Of a stretch of DNA of 64,000 bases, positions 16,657-25,835 are shown piece by piece. Position 1 is the first letter of the stretch, and each line of letters starts with the position of its first letter. The translations under genes and the position numbers were made by a program. Below the pieces are notes generated by a model. The model did no database searches. It saw nothing but the letters and a program-made list of their open reading frames with translations, and had not been told where the DNA came from. This DNA is from Verrucomicrobiia bacterium (GTDB taxonomy: Bacteria > Verrucomicrobiota > Verrucomicrobiia > Verrucomicrobiales > DEV007), in the NCBI GenBank assembly GCA_030425385.1, contig JAUIAH010000013.1:62001-126000 (forward strand), in the 5' to 3' direction.

Positions 16657-17325
16657 ATGGGACAGAAAGTTAATCCAATCGGCTTCCGCCTCGCAGTCCA
16701 GAAAGACTGGTCTTCGAAGTGGTATGCGAGCGAAGCAGATTTCCCGGCTTACCTTCATGGAGACCTTGCTATTCGCGAGTATCTCAAGAAGCGCCTACAG
16801 TTTGCGGCACTCTCTCGGGTTGTCATTGAGCGCGCTTGGAACAGTGTTCGGGTGACTCTGCACACGGCACGTCCCGGTCTCGTCATCGGTCGTAAAGGCT
16901 CGGAGATTGAGCGTATGACCAATGACATTTCCAAGATGACGGGAGACCGTCAGGTGAAGATCGATATCTATGAGATCAAGCAACCCGAAACTGATGCCCA
17001 ATTGGTCGCCGAGAATGTAGCGCTTCAACTAGAGCGCCGGATTTCGTTCCGTCGCGCCATGAAGCGTGCGGTCCAGACCTCGCTCGATTTCGGAGCCGAC
17101 GGCATCAAGTTGCGCTGCGCCGGGCGACTTGGCGGAGCGGACATTGCTCGGGCAGAGTGGTACCGCAAAGGGAAAGTGCCTCTTCAAACTCTCCGCGTTC
17201 CCATCGATTATGGCTTCTGTGAGGCCAAGACCACATGGGGTATCATTGGGGTGAAGTGTTGGATCAATAAGAAACCTGAAGAGCCTCAAGCTGAGGGCGA
17301 TAAGAAGTCGTCCAATTCCAAGTAA
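16657..17325 (+). CDS. rpsC: 30S ribosomal protein S3
   Basis: The 222-residue protein starts MGQKVNPIGFRL, has the type II KH domain GxxG loop in 'VIGRKGSEIERM' (residues about 73-85), and the C-terminal 'GRLGGADIARAEWYRKGKVPL' motif that lines the mRNA entry tunnel. The Glu/Lys/Ser-rich tail is a usual variable end. Confidence 0.97.
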   Translation: MGQKVNPIGFRLAVQKDWSSKWYASEADFPAYLHGDLAIREYLKKRLQFAALSRVVIERAWNSVRVTLHTARPGLVIGRKGSEIERMTNDISKMTGDRQVKIDIYEIKQPETDAQLVAENVALQLERRISFRRAMKRAVQTSLDFGADGIKLRCAGRLGGADIARAEWYRKGKVPLQTLRVPIDYGFCEAKTTWGIIGVKCWINKKPEEPQAEGDKKSSNSK

Positions 17326-17372
17326 GCGATCAGCGATTCGAACCATTTATCATTTAAAGAAGGAGACTTGTT

Positions 17373-17783
17373 ATGGCCTTGATGCCCAGAAAAGTGAAAT
17401 ACCGGAAATCTCAGCGCGGCAGCCGCGCCGGGACCGCTCAGCGTGGCAACGCCGTGAGCTTCGGTGAATTCGGCCTGCAAAGCCTCGGTCGGGGTTGGGT
17501 GACGAACAACCAGATCGAAGCCTGCCGTATTGCGATCAACCGCTATCTCAAGCGTCGTGGTAAGGTGTGGATCCGTATCTTTCCTCATAAGCCCGTGACT
17601 CGCCGTCCCCCTGAAACCCGGATGGGTAAAGGTAAGGGTGCTCCTGATAAGTGGGTCGCTATCGTGCGCCCCGGCACCATGATGTTCGAAGTGGCCGGTG
17701 TCCCCGAGTCCGCTGCGCGTGAGGCCATGCGTCTCGCCGCTAACAAATTAGGCATCCGCGTTCGTTTCGTGGTCCGCCACTAG
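17373..17783 (+). CDS. rplP: 50S ribosomal protein L16
   Basis: The 136-residue protein has '[13 protein letters not shown]', 'AARI'-like core (here [22 protein letters not shown]) and '[19 protein letters not shown]', the L16 signature near the A-site tRNA elbow. The ATG at 17373 follows AAGGAG by seven bases; starting there adds three residues (M-A-L) before the usual MPRK start. Confidence 0.96.
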   Translation: MALMPRKVKYRKSQRGSRAGTAQRGNAVSFGEFGLQSLGRGWVTNNQIEACRIAINRYLKRRGKVWIRIFPHKPVTRRPPETRMGKGKGAPDKWVAIVRPGTMMFEVAGVPESAAREAMRLAANKLGIRVRFVVRH

Positions 17784-17808
17784 TCCAATTCCTACGAACT
17801 GTTTGACG

Positions 17809-18021
17809 ATGAAGATCACTGAACTAAGGGAACTCAGCAGCGATGAACTAGCGGCCAAACGTCGCGAGTTCAAAGAAGAAATGGTCACTCACCTGCGCGT
17901 TCAGCAACAGAGTGGCCAGCTAGAGAATTCTGCGCGGATCCGCTTCGTTCGGCGTTCCGTTGCTCGGATCGAAACCATTCTCTCAGAGCGTCGTCTCCAG
18001 GCGGAGACTGCTCAATCCTAA
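17809..18021 (+). CDS. rpmC: 50S ribosomal protein L29
   Basis: The 70-residue two-helix protein reads MKITELRELSSDEL and ends with 'IRFVRRSVARIETILSERR', the standard L29 pattern at the tunnel exit beside L23. A TTG at 17803 would add two residues, but the ATG at 17809 gives the family start. Confidence 0.93.
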   Translation: MKITELRELSSDELAAKRREFKEEMVTHLRVQQQSGQLENSARIRFVRRSVARIETILSERRLQAETAQS

Positions 18022-18058
18022 CGCCTTCGTTAATCATTTCCCTTTTCAAAACACATCC

Positions 18059-18337
18059 ATGAGCGAGAACACAGACACTCAAGACGAAAGCAAGCGTGGC
18101 CTCCGCAAGTCACGTGTGGGCGTGGTCGTATCCGACAAGATGGACAAGACCATTGTCGTCGCCGTCGTCCGTCGCGTGCCCCATCCTCGGTTTCGCAAGA
18201 TCATCAAGGTGACATCGAAATTCTATGCGCATGATGAGAAGGGCGAAGCTGCCGTCGGTGATCGTGTTCGCATCACGGAAATGCGTCCTATCAGTAAGAC
18301 CAAGTGCTGGCGCCTTGATGAGGTGCTTAGTCACTAA
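18059..18337 (+). CDS. rpsQ: 30S ribosomal protein S17
   Basis: The 92-residue OB-fold protein has '[25 protein letters not shown]' and 'KKFYAHDE'-like text (here [20 protein letters not shown]). It has an acidic N-terminal extension of about 16 residues before the conserved fold. The ATG at 18059 is preferred over upstream starts that would run into the rpmC gene. Confidence 0.95.
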   Translation: MSENTDTQDESKRGLRKSRVGVVVSDKMDKTIVVAVVRRVPHPRFRKIIKVTSKFYAHDEKGEAAVGDRVRITEMRPISKTKCWRLDEVLSH

Positions 18338-18384
18338 CGCTCCAACAACAATCATTTAACTCTCACACAGGAAGGTTCCTCACC

Positions 18385-18750
18385 ATGCTACAGATGGAGT
18401 CCAAAGTACATGTGGCCGATAACACCGGTGCACGTGTCGCGAAGATGATCAGCGTTCTGGGTACCCGCTCGCGTTCTGCAGGCGTGGGTGATGTCATCAC
18501 AGCTCACGTGCGTGAGTCCACCCCAACGGCCAACGTGAAGAAGGGCGAAGTGGTTCGCGCCGTTGTGGTCCGCACCGCAGCACCCATCAAGCGCCCGGAC
18601 GGTTCCGTCCTCCGCTTTGATCGCAACGCGATCGTCATCATCGATAAAGATAAGAATCCACGCGGCACGCGTATCTTCGGCCCCGTGGCTCGCGAACTGC
18701 GCGAGAAGAACTTTATGAAGATTGTGTCCCTCGCTCCCGAAGTGTTATGA
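18385..18750 (+). CDS. rplN: 50S ribosomal protein L14
   Basis: The 121-residue protein begins [16 protein letters not shown] and contains '[13 protein letters not shown]' and '[13 protein letters not shown]', diagnostic of L14 at the subunit interface. ACAGGAAGGT precedes the ATG as a ribosome-binding site. Its stop overlaps rplX by ATGA. Confidence 0.97.
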   Translation: MLQMESKVHVADNTGARVAKMISVLGTRSRSAGVGDVITAHVRESTPTANVKKGEVVRAVVVRTAAPIKRPDGSVLRFDRNAIVIIDKDKNPRGTRIFGPVARELREKNFMKIVSLAPEVL

Positions 18751-18989
18751 AGAAGACTCACGTCAACCGCGACGACATCGTCGAAGTCATTTCCGGTGCC
18801 CATAAAGGCCGCACCGGGCGCGTTCTCCAAGTCCTCCGCGCCAAGGATCAAGTCTTGGTGGAGGGCGTGCGCATGATCAAGAAACACGAGCGCAAATCTC
18901 AGGATCGTCCTGAAGGGGGGATCGTCGAGAAAGAGGGCCCCATCCACATTTCCAACGTCAAATTGGCGACCGCCAAGAGCGATTCCTAA
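18747..18989 (+). CDS. rplX: 50S ribosomal protein L24
   Basis: The 80-residue protein has the KOW motif '[19 protein letters not shown]' near its N-terminus and '[20 protein letters not shown]' after it. L24 is an early assembly protein of the 50S subunit. It overlaps rplN by four bases. Confidence 0.95.
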   Translation: MKKTHVNRDDIVEVISGAHKGRTGRVLQVLRAKDQVLVEGVRMIKKHERKSQDRPEGGIVEKEGPIHISNVKLATAKSDS

Positions 18990-18998
18990 CGCATTGTC

Positions 18999-19562
18999 AT
19001 GAAGCCTGAGCTCCAAACCTTTTACGAGAACACCGTCAAACCAGCCCTCCGCGAAGAGTTGGGTCTGAAGAACGTGCACCAGGTGCCGCGGATTGAGAAG
19101 GTGGTATTGAACTGCTGCGTGGGCTCCGCTCCCGACCGCAGTCAGGCCGTGGAAGACGCGGTCAATGAGCTGTCCACTATCACGGGGCAAAAGCCCATCG
19201 TGACCGTGGCCAAGCAAAGTGTGTCGAACTTTAAACTCCGTGAGGGGCAAGAGATCGGTGCCAAAGTCACCCTCCGCCGTCTCTACATGTGGGAATTCCT
19301 CTCACGTCTCATCAACACGGCCATTCCAAGCATCCGTGACTTTCGCGGGATTTCTCCCAAGGCTTTTGATGGACGGGGCAACTACACGCTCGGTATCACG
19401 GACCAGAGCATCTTTCCCGAGATTGAGTTGGATAAGATCAAGCGGAATCTTGGGTTTGATATCACCATTGTCACCAGCGCCAACACGAACGAGGAAGCCC
19501 TCGCATTGCTCGATAAGCTCGGCATGCCTTTCCGCAAACAGACCAAAGCCGCTGCTGCTTAA
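18999..19562 (+). CDS. rplE: 50S ribosomal protein L5
   Basis: The 187-residue protein binds 5S rRNA and contacts the P-site tRNA. Recognised by 'VPRIEKVVLN', 'ITGQKPIVTVAKQSVSNFKLREG' and 'GRGNYTLGITDQSIFPEIE'. In most spc operons rpsN comes next, but here rpsH follows after only 21 bases. Confidence 0.97.
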   Translation: MKPELQTFYENTVKPALREELGLKNVHQVPRIEKVVLNCCVGSAPDRSQAVEDAVNELSTITGQKPIVTVAKQSVSNFKLREGQEIGAKVTLRRLYMWEFLSRLINTAIPSIRDFRGISPKAFDGRGNYTLGITDQSIFPEIELDKIKRNLGFDITIVTSANTNEEALALLDKLGMPFRKQTKAAAA

Positions 19563-19583
19563 TCGAACCGTTACTCTGACACC

Positions 19584-19982
19584 ATGGCTGTTTTAACTGA
19601 TCCCATTTCTGACTTTCTCACGCGCTTCAAGAACGCAAGCCGCGCGCGGAAAGACGGCTTCACGGCTCCTTATTCCAAGATCAAGGCAGAGATTGCCCGC
19701 ATTCTTCAGGAAGAAGGTTATGTGTGGTCGTATGAAGTCGATACCTCGGGAAAGTTTCCCGAGATCAAGGTCAAGACCAAGTTTGTTGATCGCAAGCCCG
19801 CGCTCACCGATGTGAAGCGCATGAGCCGTCCAGGGCTTCGTCACTACGTCAACTCTGAAGAGATCCCTCGAGTCCTGAATGGTCTCGGGATTGCGATTCT
19901 CTCGACATCCCGTGGGATCATGACTGGTCATGCCGCCCGCAAAGCCAAGGTGGGAGGCGAATTGCTCGCCCTCGTTTGGTAG
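19584..19982 (+). CDS. rpsH: 30S ribosomal protein S8
   Basis: The 132-residue protein starts 'DPISDFLTRFKNASRARK' and ends 'GIAILSTSRGIMTGHAARKAKVGGELLALVW', the S8 pattern of the 30S platform. In E. coli S8 also represses the spc operon at the rplE start; I did not find that mRNA site here by eye. Confidence 0.96.
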   Translation: MAVLTDPISDFLTRFKNASRARKDGFTAPYSKIKAEIARILQEEGYVWSYEVDTSGKFPEIKVKTKFVDRKPALTDVKRMSRPGLRHYVNSEEIPRVLNGLGIAILSTSRGIMTGHAARKAKVGGELLALVW

Positions 19983-20026
19983 AAACTTTCATTCAGCTAG
20001 AAACGCACTAACCAAGGTCCACGATC

Positions 20027-20566
20027 ATGTCTCGTATCGGAAACAAATCCATCGAACTCCCCGAAAAGGTGAAGGTCTCGGAAGACGGAGGCCACGTCAC
20101 TGTGGAGGGACCCAAAGGGAAATTGGAATGGGAACTTCCTGCAAACATTGAGATCAAAGAAGACGATGGCACCCTCACGGTGACCCGTCCCAATGACTCC
20201 CGTTTGTCGAAGTCCATGCACGGCACGGCTCGCGCCATGGTTAATAATATGGTCGTGGGTGTCTCTTCAGGCTTTGCGAAAGATCTGGAGATTCAGGGCG
20301 TTGGTTTCCGTGCCGCTGTGAAAGGGTCCGCTCTGGATCTGAATCTGGGTTTCTCCCATCCCGTGCTTCACCCCATTCCTGAAGATTTAACCGTTACGGT
20401 TACCGATAACACCAAGATCAAAGTCGAGGGCATCGATAAGCAGCGTGTGGGTCAGTTTGCTGCCGAAGTCCGCGCCTACTATCCGCCCGAGCCCTACAAA
20501 GGCAAAGGCATCCGTTTGGCTGGTGAATACGTCCGTCGTAAAGCCGGTAAGAGCGTCCAAAAGTAA
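20027..20566 (+). CDS. rplF: 50S ribosomal protein L6
   Basis: The 179-residue protein starts MSRIGNKSIELPEKV and contains the two L6 repeats and the C-terminal 'RAYYPPEPYKGKGIRLAGEYVRRKAGKSVQK'-type motif near the factor-binding site, where EF-G docks. Confidence 0.97.
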   Translation: MSRIGNKSIELPEKVKVSEDGGHVTVEGPKGKLEWELPANIEIKEDDGTLTVTRPNDSRLSKSMHGTARAMVNNMVVGVSSGFAKDLEIQGVGFRAAVKGSALDLNLGFSHPVLHPIPEDLTVTVTDNTKIKVEGIDKQRVGQFAAEVRAYYPPEPYKGKGIRLAGEYVRRKAGKSVQK

Positions 20567-20599
20567 TCTCGTTAGTTTGTTTGTTAGAAAGGTATTATC

Positions 20600-20965
20600 A
20601 TGAGTCATTTAGATCGTCGAATTGTTCGCAAGAGAGTGCATCGCCGTATCCGCAAGAAGATTGTGGGAACCGCCGAGCGCCCACGTCTCAGCGTCTACTT
20701 CTCTAACAAGAATGTCTACGCCCAGCTGATTGATGATGACGCGGGGAAGACCCTCGCAGCCGCGTCGACGGTTGATAAAGAAGTGGGTCAGCGGGGCAAG
20801 GCGAATAAAGAGTCAGCCTCCAAGGTCGGTGAAATCATCGCCAAGCGTGCGACGGCCATGAACGTCAGCACGGTGCTCTTCGATCGCGGTGGGCATTACT
20901 ATCATCAGGGAGGCAAGGTCGCGGCGCTCGCCGATGCGGCGCGCGAAGGTGGCCTCCAGTTCTAA
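20600..20965 (+). CDS. rplR: 50S ribosomal protein L18
   Basis: The 121-residue protein binds 5S rRNA. It has the basic N-terminal tail, '[21 protein letters not shown]' and the closing '[28 protein letters not shown]', standard for L18. Preceded by AGAAAGG. Confidence 0.96.
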   Translation: MSHLDRRIVRKRVHRRIRKKIVGTAERPRLSVYFSNKNVYAQLIDDDAGKTLAAASTVDKEVGQRGKANKESASKVGEIIAKRATAMNVSTVLFDRGGHYYHQGGKVAALADAAREGGLQF

Positions 20966-20986
20966 CTTATTTCTCAACAACACATC

Positions 20987-21514
20987 ATGTCTCAGCATTC
21001 TGCAAAACCTGACGCCGCCTCTTCGGAGGAAGGTCCCGAGTTGGCCGAGAAGGTCGTCTACATCAACCGTTGTGCCAAGGTCGTGAAAGGTGGCCGTCGT
21101 TTCAGCTTCAGTGCCCTGGTGGTGACTGGCGATCGTGAAGGCAAGGTCGGTTATGGCTTTGGCAAGGCGAACGAGGTGGCGGAATGCATTCGCAAGGCGA
21201 GTGATATTGCCAAGAAATCGATGAAATCGGTTTCCCTGGCCGAGCACACGATTCCCCATGAGATCACGGCGGAATTCGGCGGTGGTCGTGTCATGCTCCG
21301 GCCAGCTTCTCCCGGGACGGGTATCATCGCTGGGGGCGCGATGCGTGCCGTGCTGGAAGCCGCTGGCATCAAGGACATTCTCGCGAAGTCATTGGGTTCG
21401 AACAACCACGCCAACGTGGTCAAAGCCACCCTGACGGCATTGCGTTCTCTGCGGACGCGAGACGAAGTTTATCAACTGCGCGGCAAGAAGACAGCCGCTC
21501 AACAATCTATCTAA
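20987..21514 (+). CDS. rpsE: 30S ribosomal protein S5
   Basis: The 175-residue protein has '[24 protein letters not shown]' and the '[13 protein letters not shown]' loop where spectinomycin-resistance changes cluster in other bacteria, then '[24 protein letters not shown]'. A 20-residue variable N-terminus precedes the double-stranded RNA-binding fold. rpmD does not follow; rplO starts five bases after the stop. Confidence 0.96.
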   Translation: MSQHSAKPDAASSEEGPELAEKVVYINRCAKVVKGGRRFSFSALVVTGDREGKVGYGFGKANEVAECIRKASDIAKKSMKSVSLAEHTIPHEITAEFGGGRVMLRPASPGTGIIAGGAMRAVLEAAGIKDILAKSLGSNNHANVVKATLTALRSLRTRDEVYQLRGKKTAAQQSI

Positions 21515-21519
21515 GCATC

Positions 21520-21978
21520 ATGAGACTCAACAATCTCAAACCCAATCCCGGCGCCAAGCATCGTCGGAAGCGGCTCGGCTCTGGGGAGAGTTCTGGCCTT
21601 GGCAAGACCTGTGGACGCGGGCATAAAGGTCAGCGTTCGCGTTCAGGTGGGAGCATTCGCCCAGGTTTCGAAGGTGGGCAGATGCCCCTCGCACGGCGCT
21701 TGCCTAAGAAGGGCTTCAGCAATGTCGCTTTCGCGAAGAAAGGTGCGGTCGTCAATGTCGCTGATTTGGAAGCGCGCTTTGAAGCCGGACAGGTGGTCAA
21801 CGAGGCCGCCTTGCGCGAATCGGGCTTGCTCAAAGGATCATGTGATTATGTGAAGCTGTTAGGTAATGGTGACGTGACTAAGGCGTTTACCATTGAGGGC
21901 TTGCGCGTGAGCGGATCTGCCCGGGAAAAGATCGAAAAGGCTGGAGGAAGCGTTGCAGAATCCGAGCCCGACTCTTAA
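21520..21978 (+). CDS. rplO: 50S ribosomal protein L15
   Basis: The 152-residue protein begins [20 protein letters not shown] and has the Gly/Arg-rich '[13 protein letters not shown]' and '[18 protein letters not shown]', typical of L15. The usual rpmD (L30) between rpsE and rplO is absent. Confidence 0.96.
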   Translation: MRLNNLKPNPGAKHRRKRLGSGESSGLGKTCGRGHKGQRSRSGGSIRPGFEGGQMPLARRLPKKGFSNVAFAKKGAVVNVADLEARFEAGQVVNEAALRESGLLKGSCDYVKLLGNGDVTKAFTIEGLRVSGSAREKIEKAGGSVAESEPDS

Positions 21979-22034
21979 TAGATAGGATTCCTTAAATAAA
22001 GGCACCAAGCGGTTAGAACCTCGGGCAATTCATC

Positions 22035-23558
22035 ATGATTTCTGCATTCACCAACACCCTGAAGATTCCGGAACTCCGGGATCGTATTCTTTTCACAATC
22101 GCGATGATTGCGATTGTCCGGATTGGCGCGGCGATCACATTGCCAGGGGTGGATGCGACCGTCCTCCAGATCTGGGTGGACGAAATGATGGAAAGTTCTG
22201 ATCGCGGAGCGGCCGCGGTGACGGCACTCCTCAATGTGTTTAGTGGTGGCGCGCTCCAGAATGCGGCCATCTTCGCGTTGGGGATCATGCCCTACATCAG
22301 TGCATCGATCATGATGCAGCTTTTGTCTGCGGTGGTTCCCCGCCTTAATAAGCTGCGGCGCGAGGACGGTGGTCAGCAGAAGATCAACCAGTACACCCGC
22401 TACATCACGATTGCCTTATGTGTCTTTCAGAGTTTCATGCTCGCCAAGACACTCCAGAATCCTGGCAGCAATCCCTTGATGCCCGGATTGGGCAATGTGA
22501 TCGACCGTATTGGATTGGAGCTGGTTCCCAATCAGGGAATGAGTTTCATTCTCACCACGGTGCTCGTGATCACCGCCGGAACCTTGCTACTGATGTGGAT
22601 CGGTGAGCAGGTGACTGAGCGGGGTATCGGCAACGGGATCTCTCTTATCATCACGGTGAATATCATCGCGGCCCTGCCGGGTAGTCTGGTGCAAGTATGG
22701 CGGACCTACATCGGTGGCGGTGGCAGTGATACTGCCCATAGTCCCATGGTGTTGGTGATCATGGTAGGCTTTCTGCTCTTGGTGATTGCTGGAGTGATTT
22801 GTGTCACGCAGGCACAGCGGCGCATAGCGATTCAGTATGCCAAGCGTGTGGTGGGACGGAAAGTTTATGGCGGACAGTCGACCTTCCTTCCATTGAAGGT
22901 GAACTACTCAGGGGTGATGCCCATCATCTTCGCAGGCGCCATCCTGATGTTTCCAACACAGATCGTTGGGTGGGCCTTCAAGGACCAGGATTGGGCGAAT
23001 AAGTTTGTGAACATGCTTTCCGGTGATCACTGGCTTTATTATGCCCTGTCCGCGCTGATGATCTTCTTCTTCAGTTACTTCTGGGTGGCGACCATGTTCC
23101 AGCCTAATCAGATTGCGGACGACTTGAAGCGCAATGGTGGTTACATCCCAGGGATCCGTCCGGGCAAGCCCACCGCGGATTTCCTAGACTTCACCATGAG
23201 TCGCTTGACCTTTGCCGGCGCGGTCTTCCTCACGGTGCTGTTCCTCATCCCAGCAGTGGTATCGGCTATCCTTAAAGTTCCTCCGCAAGCGGCCCAGTTC
23301 TTTGGAGGCACCAGCCTGCTCATCTTGGTGGGTGTGTTGTTAGACATCATGCGCCAAGTCGAGACTCACTTGTTGCAGCGGCATTACGACGGCTTCCTTC
23401 GTAAAGGAAAGATTCGTGGACGCTCCGACCGGAAAGTGGCCACGGGGGGCGGGGCTACCGCCGCGCAGCGTTCCTCCGGCCTGCTTTGGCTCTATGTGGT
23501 CCTTGCGATCATCATCGTTCTCGGCATGTGCTACCTGATCTACCAGAACATCGGGTAG
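22035..23558 (+). CDS. secY: Preprotein translocase subunit SecY
   Basis: The 507-residue integral membrane protein is the SecYEG channel core with about ten transmembrane segments. Seen motifs are 'FSGGALQNAAIFALGIMPYISASIMMQLL' region (plug and TM2), 'GIGNGISLI' and 'QIADDLKRNGGYIPGIRPG'. It is longer than E. coli SecY (443), with extra residues in cytoplasmic loops and the C-terminal tail. Linked to rplO as in spc operons. secE is not in the window. Confidence 0.96.
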   Translation: MISAFTNTLKIPELRDRILFTIAMIAIVRIGAAITLPGVDATVLQIWVDEMMESSDRGAAAVTALLNVFSGGALQNAAIFALGIMPYISASIMMQLLSAVVPRLNKLRREDGGQQKINQYTRYITIALCVFQSFMLAKTLQNPGSNPLMPGLGNVIDRIGLELVPNQGMSFILTTVLVITAGTLLLMWIGEQVTERGIGNGISLIITVNIIAALPGSLVQVWRTYIGGGGSDTAHSPMVLVIMVGFLLLVIAGVICVTQAQRRIAIQYAKRVVGRKVYGGQSTFLPLKVNYSGVMPIIFAGAILMFPTQIVGWAFKDQDWANKFVNMLSGDHWLYYALSALMIFFFSYFWVATMFQPNQIADDLKRNGGYIPGIRPGKPTADFLDFTMSRLTFAGAVFLTVLFLIPAVVSAILKVPPQAAQFFGGTSLLILVGVLLDIMRQVETHLLQRHYDGFLRKGKIRGRSDRKVATGGGATAAQRSSGLLWLYVVLAIIIVLGMCYLIYQNIG

Positions 23559-23569
23559 CCGCACAGTTG

Positions 23570-24208
23570 ATGGGTTTCCCGCGCCAAATCCTTCTGTTAG
23601 GGCCTCCGGGGGCGGGGAAGGGGACCCAGGCGAAACGTCTCAGCCGTGAGCTTGGCCTTGCGTATTGTTCCACTGGAAGCGTGCTTCGCCGCGAGGAAAC
23701 ACGCCCGACGGAACTTGGGGCTGAGATCCATGGCTTTCTCAAAGAAGGTCATTTCGTGCCCGATGAATTGGTCCTCAAGATCGTCTATCATTGGCTTCAA
23801 GCGGTGCGTGCTGAGTTTGTGCTCGATGGATTCCCGCGAACGCTTGCTCAGGGCAGTGCTCTCGATGCTTTTCTCGCGGAGAGTGAGCGCCCAGCTGCGA
23901 CCGCCATCTATCTTGATGTCCCCGATGAGGTCCTTGAATCCCGCGTCTCCCGCCGAGTGTGCTGCGATCCTTGTGGAAATGTCTGGGTGAGAGGTGAGGC
24001 TCCACCGAAGTGCCCTGACTGCGATGGCCTCGTTGGACCGCGAGGGGATGATTCTCTTGATCTCTATCGATCGAGACTAGCAGAGTATCAGAATAAGACG
24101 CTGCCGTTGCTGCCCTATTACGAGGGGCATGCGCGGCTTCGTCGGATCTCGGGAGAGGGGTCGCCAACGGAAGTATTCACACGTATGATGACGGCATTGC
24201 AGCCATGA
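23570..24208 (+). CDS. adk: Adenylate kinase
   Basis: The 212-residue enzyme interconverts ATP+AMP and 2 ADP. P-loop GPPGAGKGTQ is near the N-terminus (residues about 10-19), the AMP site 'FVLDGFPRTLAQ' is mid-protein, and the lid is of the zinc type, with CDPC followed by CPDC. The ATG at 23570 lies 12 bases after the secY stop and gives the family N-terminus MGFPRQILLLG. Stop overlaps map by ATGA. Confidence 0.95.
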   Translation: MGFPRQILLLGPPGAGKGTQAKRLSRELGLAYCSTGSVLRREETRPTELGAEIHGFLKEGHFVPDELVLKIVYHWLQAVRAEFVLDGFPRTLAQGSALDAFLAESERPAATAIYLDVPDEVLESRVSRRVCCDPCGNVWVRGEAPPKCPDCDGLVGPRGDDSLDLYRSRLAEYQNKTLPLLPYYEGHARLRRISGEGSPTEVFTRMMTALQP

Positions 24209-24978
24209 CGAAGGAGAAGATCAATATCCGCACCGGCCATCAGGTGGACATGATGCGTAAAGCAGGTGAGACGGCGAGCGAGATCCTTCAGAAGGTTGCC
24301 GCTTCCATTCAGCCAGGCGTTACCACGAAAGAAGTGGATCTCTATGCCGCGCAATTGATTGCTGAGCGTGGCTGTAAGAGCGCCTTTCTCGGTTACCGCA
24401 ATTTCCCTGGCAATATCTGCATTTCCGTGAACGAGGAAGTGGTCCATGGCATCGGCGGACCTCGCAAGGTCAAGTATGGTGATATTGTGAAGATCGATGT
24501 CGGAATCGTGCGCGAGGGCTGGGTAGGGGATAACGCCTTGACCGTGCCCGTAGGCACGGTGACTCCCGAAGTGCAGCGTCTGCTTCTCGCCACCGAGGAA
24601 TCATTGCACGTGGCCATTGATCATGCGCGGCATGGGGAAATGTTAGGAACTCTCTGTCATTCGGTAGAGGACTATGTGGTGAATTGCGGCTACACCGTGG
24701 TTCGAGAGTTTGTGGGACATGGGGTCGGTCGCAATTTGCATGAAGCGCCTCAGATTCCCAATTATGGCAAGCCTGGAGGCAAACCCCGCTTGCGAGAAGG
24801 CATGATCCTTGCCATCGAACCCATGGTTAATGAAGGGACCGCCCGTGTGAAGGTACTTTCGGACAAGTGGACGGTGGTAACAATGGATCGCAAGCCCTCT
24901 GCACACTTCGAGCACACGGTCTTGGTTCGAAAGGGAGAACCAGAGATCCTCACGCCCAGACCGCGTCTTACCTTTTAA
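24205..24978 (+). CDS. map: Type I methionine aminopeptidase
   Basis: The 257-residue enzyme removes the initiator Met. The five metal ligands are visible in family context: Asp in KIDVG, Asp in WVGDNA, His in 'EFVGHGVGRNLHE', Glu in 'MILAIEPM' and Glu in 'HFEHTVLV'. The N-terminal 'MRKAGETASEIL' is typical. It overlaps adk by four bases and closes the secY-adk-map set. infA, rpmJ and the alpha operon (rpsM-rpsK-rpsD-rpoA-rplQ) do not follow. Confidence 0.95.
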   Translation: MTKEKINIRTGHQVDMMRKAGETASEILQKVAASIQPGVTTKEVDLYAAQLIAERGCKSAFLGYRNFPGNICISVNEEVVHGIGGPRKVKYGDIVKIDVGIVREGWVGDNALTVPVGTVTPEVQRLLLATEESLHVAIDHARHGEMLGTLCHSVEDYVVNCGYTVVREFVGHGVGRNLHEAPQIPNYGKPGGKPRLREGMILAIEPMVNEGTARVKVLSDKWTVVTMDRKPSAHFEHTVLVRKGEPEILTPRPRLTF

Positions 24979-24997
24979 ACGGATCGATTCAACGAGC

Positions 24998-25201
24998 ATG
25001 GCGTGTGGGATCCAGAGAAGTAAGAAGCTCTGGGAGTATCGTCTTCTCGCCTTGGGGATCGCACCATTAATTGCTGTGTTAGTATTGGGGGGATTTGAGG
25101 GATCTGATAGGAGAAGCCGAGGCGCAAGGGGCTTGAGTCTCAGCGATGGGAAGAGCGCCAATGTTAGAATCGATGGGGCCTTTGGAGGAAAGTGCCGTTG
25201 A
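24998..25201 (+). CDS. Possible small membrane protein or gene relic
   Basis: The 67-residue frame has one clear hydrophobic segment ('YRLLALGIAPLIAVLVLGGFEG') and an Arg/Gly/Ser-rich tail with no known feature. The hydrophobic part recalls the N-terminal anchor of PVC proteins that join a membrane segment, an SGNH-type domain and TPRs (recall). It overlaps the start of the TPR gene in another frame. It may be a leftover of the 5' end of a larger ancestral gene, or not translated at all. Confidence 0.3.
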   Translation: MACGIQRSKKLWEYRLLALGIAPLIAVLVLGGFEGSDRRSRGARGLSLSDGKSANVRIDGAFGGKCR

Positions 25202-25781
25202 GTGGGAGGCCGTGGTGAAGGCGATTCCGCGCGACCCTCATTCCTGGTATCAGTTAGGCGCCGCCAGGAATCGGCTCAGCGATTGGGAAGCGGCAGAGAA
25301 CGCCATGCGACGAGCATTGGCGCTTCGTGAGCAACACCCCAAGGCGTGGAATAGTCTGGGTATCACCCTCTCACGGCAGAAGCGGTTTGCCGAATCTTAC
25401 GAAGCGTTTCGCCGAGCCACGGAGCAATCTCCCAAGATGGCGGAAGCCTGGAGAAACTGGGGGCTCGTGCTTCAGAGTGAAGGAAAGACGGAAGTGCCTC
25501 AGTCGCGCTTTGAGCAAGCGGTGAACGTGGACCCCGCGCATGTCCCATCTTGGGTGGATCTGGGAAGGATTCTCACGAAAGCAAAGGCCTTTGCTGCCGC
25601 TGCCGAAGTCTATGAGAACGGGGTGGCGCTCGTGCCGGAAGATCCCGGAGCCCATCTCAATCTGGCCTTAGTGCTGGCCAAACTGGAAAAGCGTGCCGAG
25701 GCTGTGCGATCCGTTCAGAAATGCCTTCAGCTCGATCCTGCCAATACCATTGCGAGGCTATTGCTAGAGCAACTCCAGTAA
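25146..25781 (+). CDS. Tetratricopeptide-repeat protein
   Basis: The 211-residue protein consists of about five TPR units with the usual W/Y-L-G...A...P pattern, e.g. 'DPHSWYQLGAARNRLSDWEAAENAMRRAL', 'HPKAWNSLGITLSRQKRFAESYEAFRRA' and 'DPGAHLNLALVLAKLEKRAEAVRSVQKCL'. TPRs bind other proteins, and no catalytic part is present. The start is uncertain: ATGs at 25146 and 25161 both lack a good ribosome-binding site and an in-frame TGA lies at 25134. It may be the C-terminal remainder of a larger TPR protein whose anchor is the frame at 24998. Confidence 0.65.
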   Translation: MGRAPMLESMGPLEESAVEWEAVVKAIPRDPHSWYQLGAARNRLSDWEAAENAMRRALALREQHPKAWNSLGITLSRQKRFAESYEAFRRATEQSPKMAEAWRNWGLVLQSEGKTEVPQSRFEQAVNVDPAHVPSWVDLGRILTKAKAFAAAAEVYENGVALVPEDPGAHLNLALVLAKLEKRAEAVRSVQKCLQLDPANTIARLLLEQLQ

Positions 25782-25783
25782 TG

Positions 25784-25818
25784 GTTGCCCCGAGACGGTT
25801 CCAACGCCTCGAGGCAAC
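25784..25818. terminator. Hairpin between convergent genes, candidate bidirectional terminator
   Basis: GTTGCC-C-CGAG-A-CG and CG-C-CTCG-A-GGCAAC pair with two single mismatches around a 7-base loop. It begins three bases after the TPR gene stop and ends 18 bases before the stop of the minus-strand gene. U-tracts are short on both sides, so termination strength is uncertain. Confidence 0.55.
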
Positions 25819-25835
25819 GGGACTTTGTTAATGAG

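Noticed and set aside
18504-19250. A 248-codon minus-strand frame across rplN-rplX-rplE
   Set aside because: It spans three intact ribosomal genes in antisense and has no features of its own.
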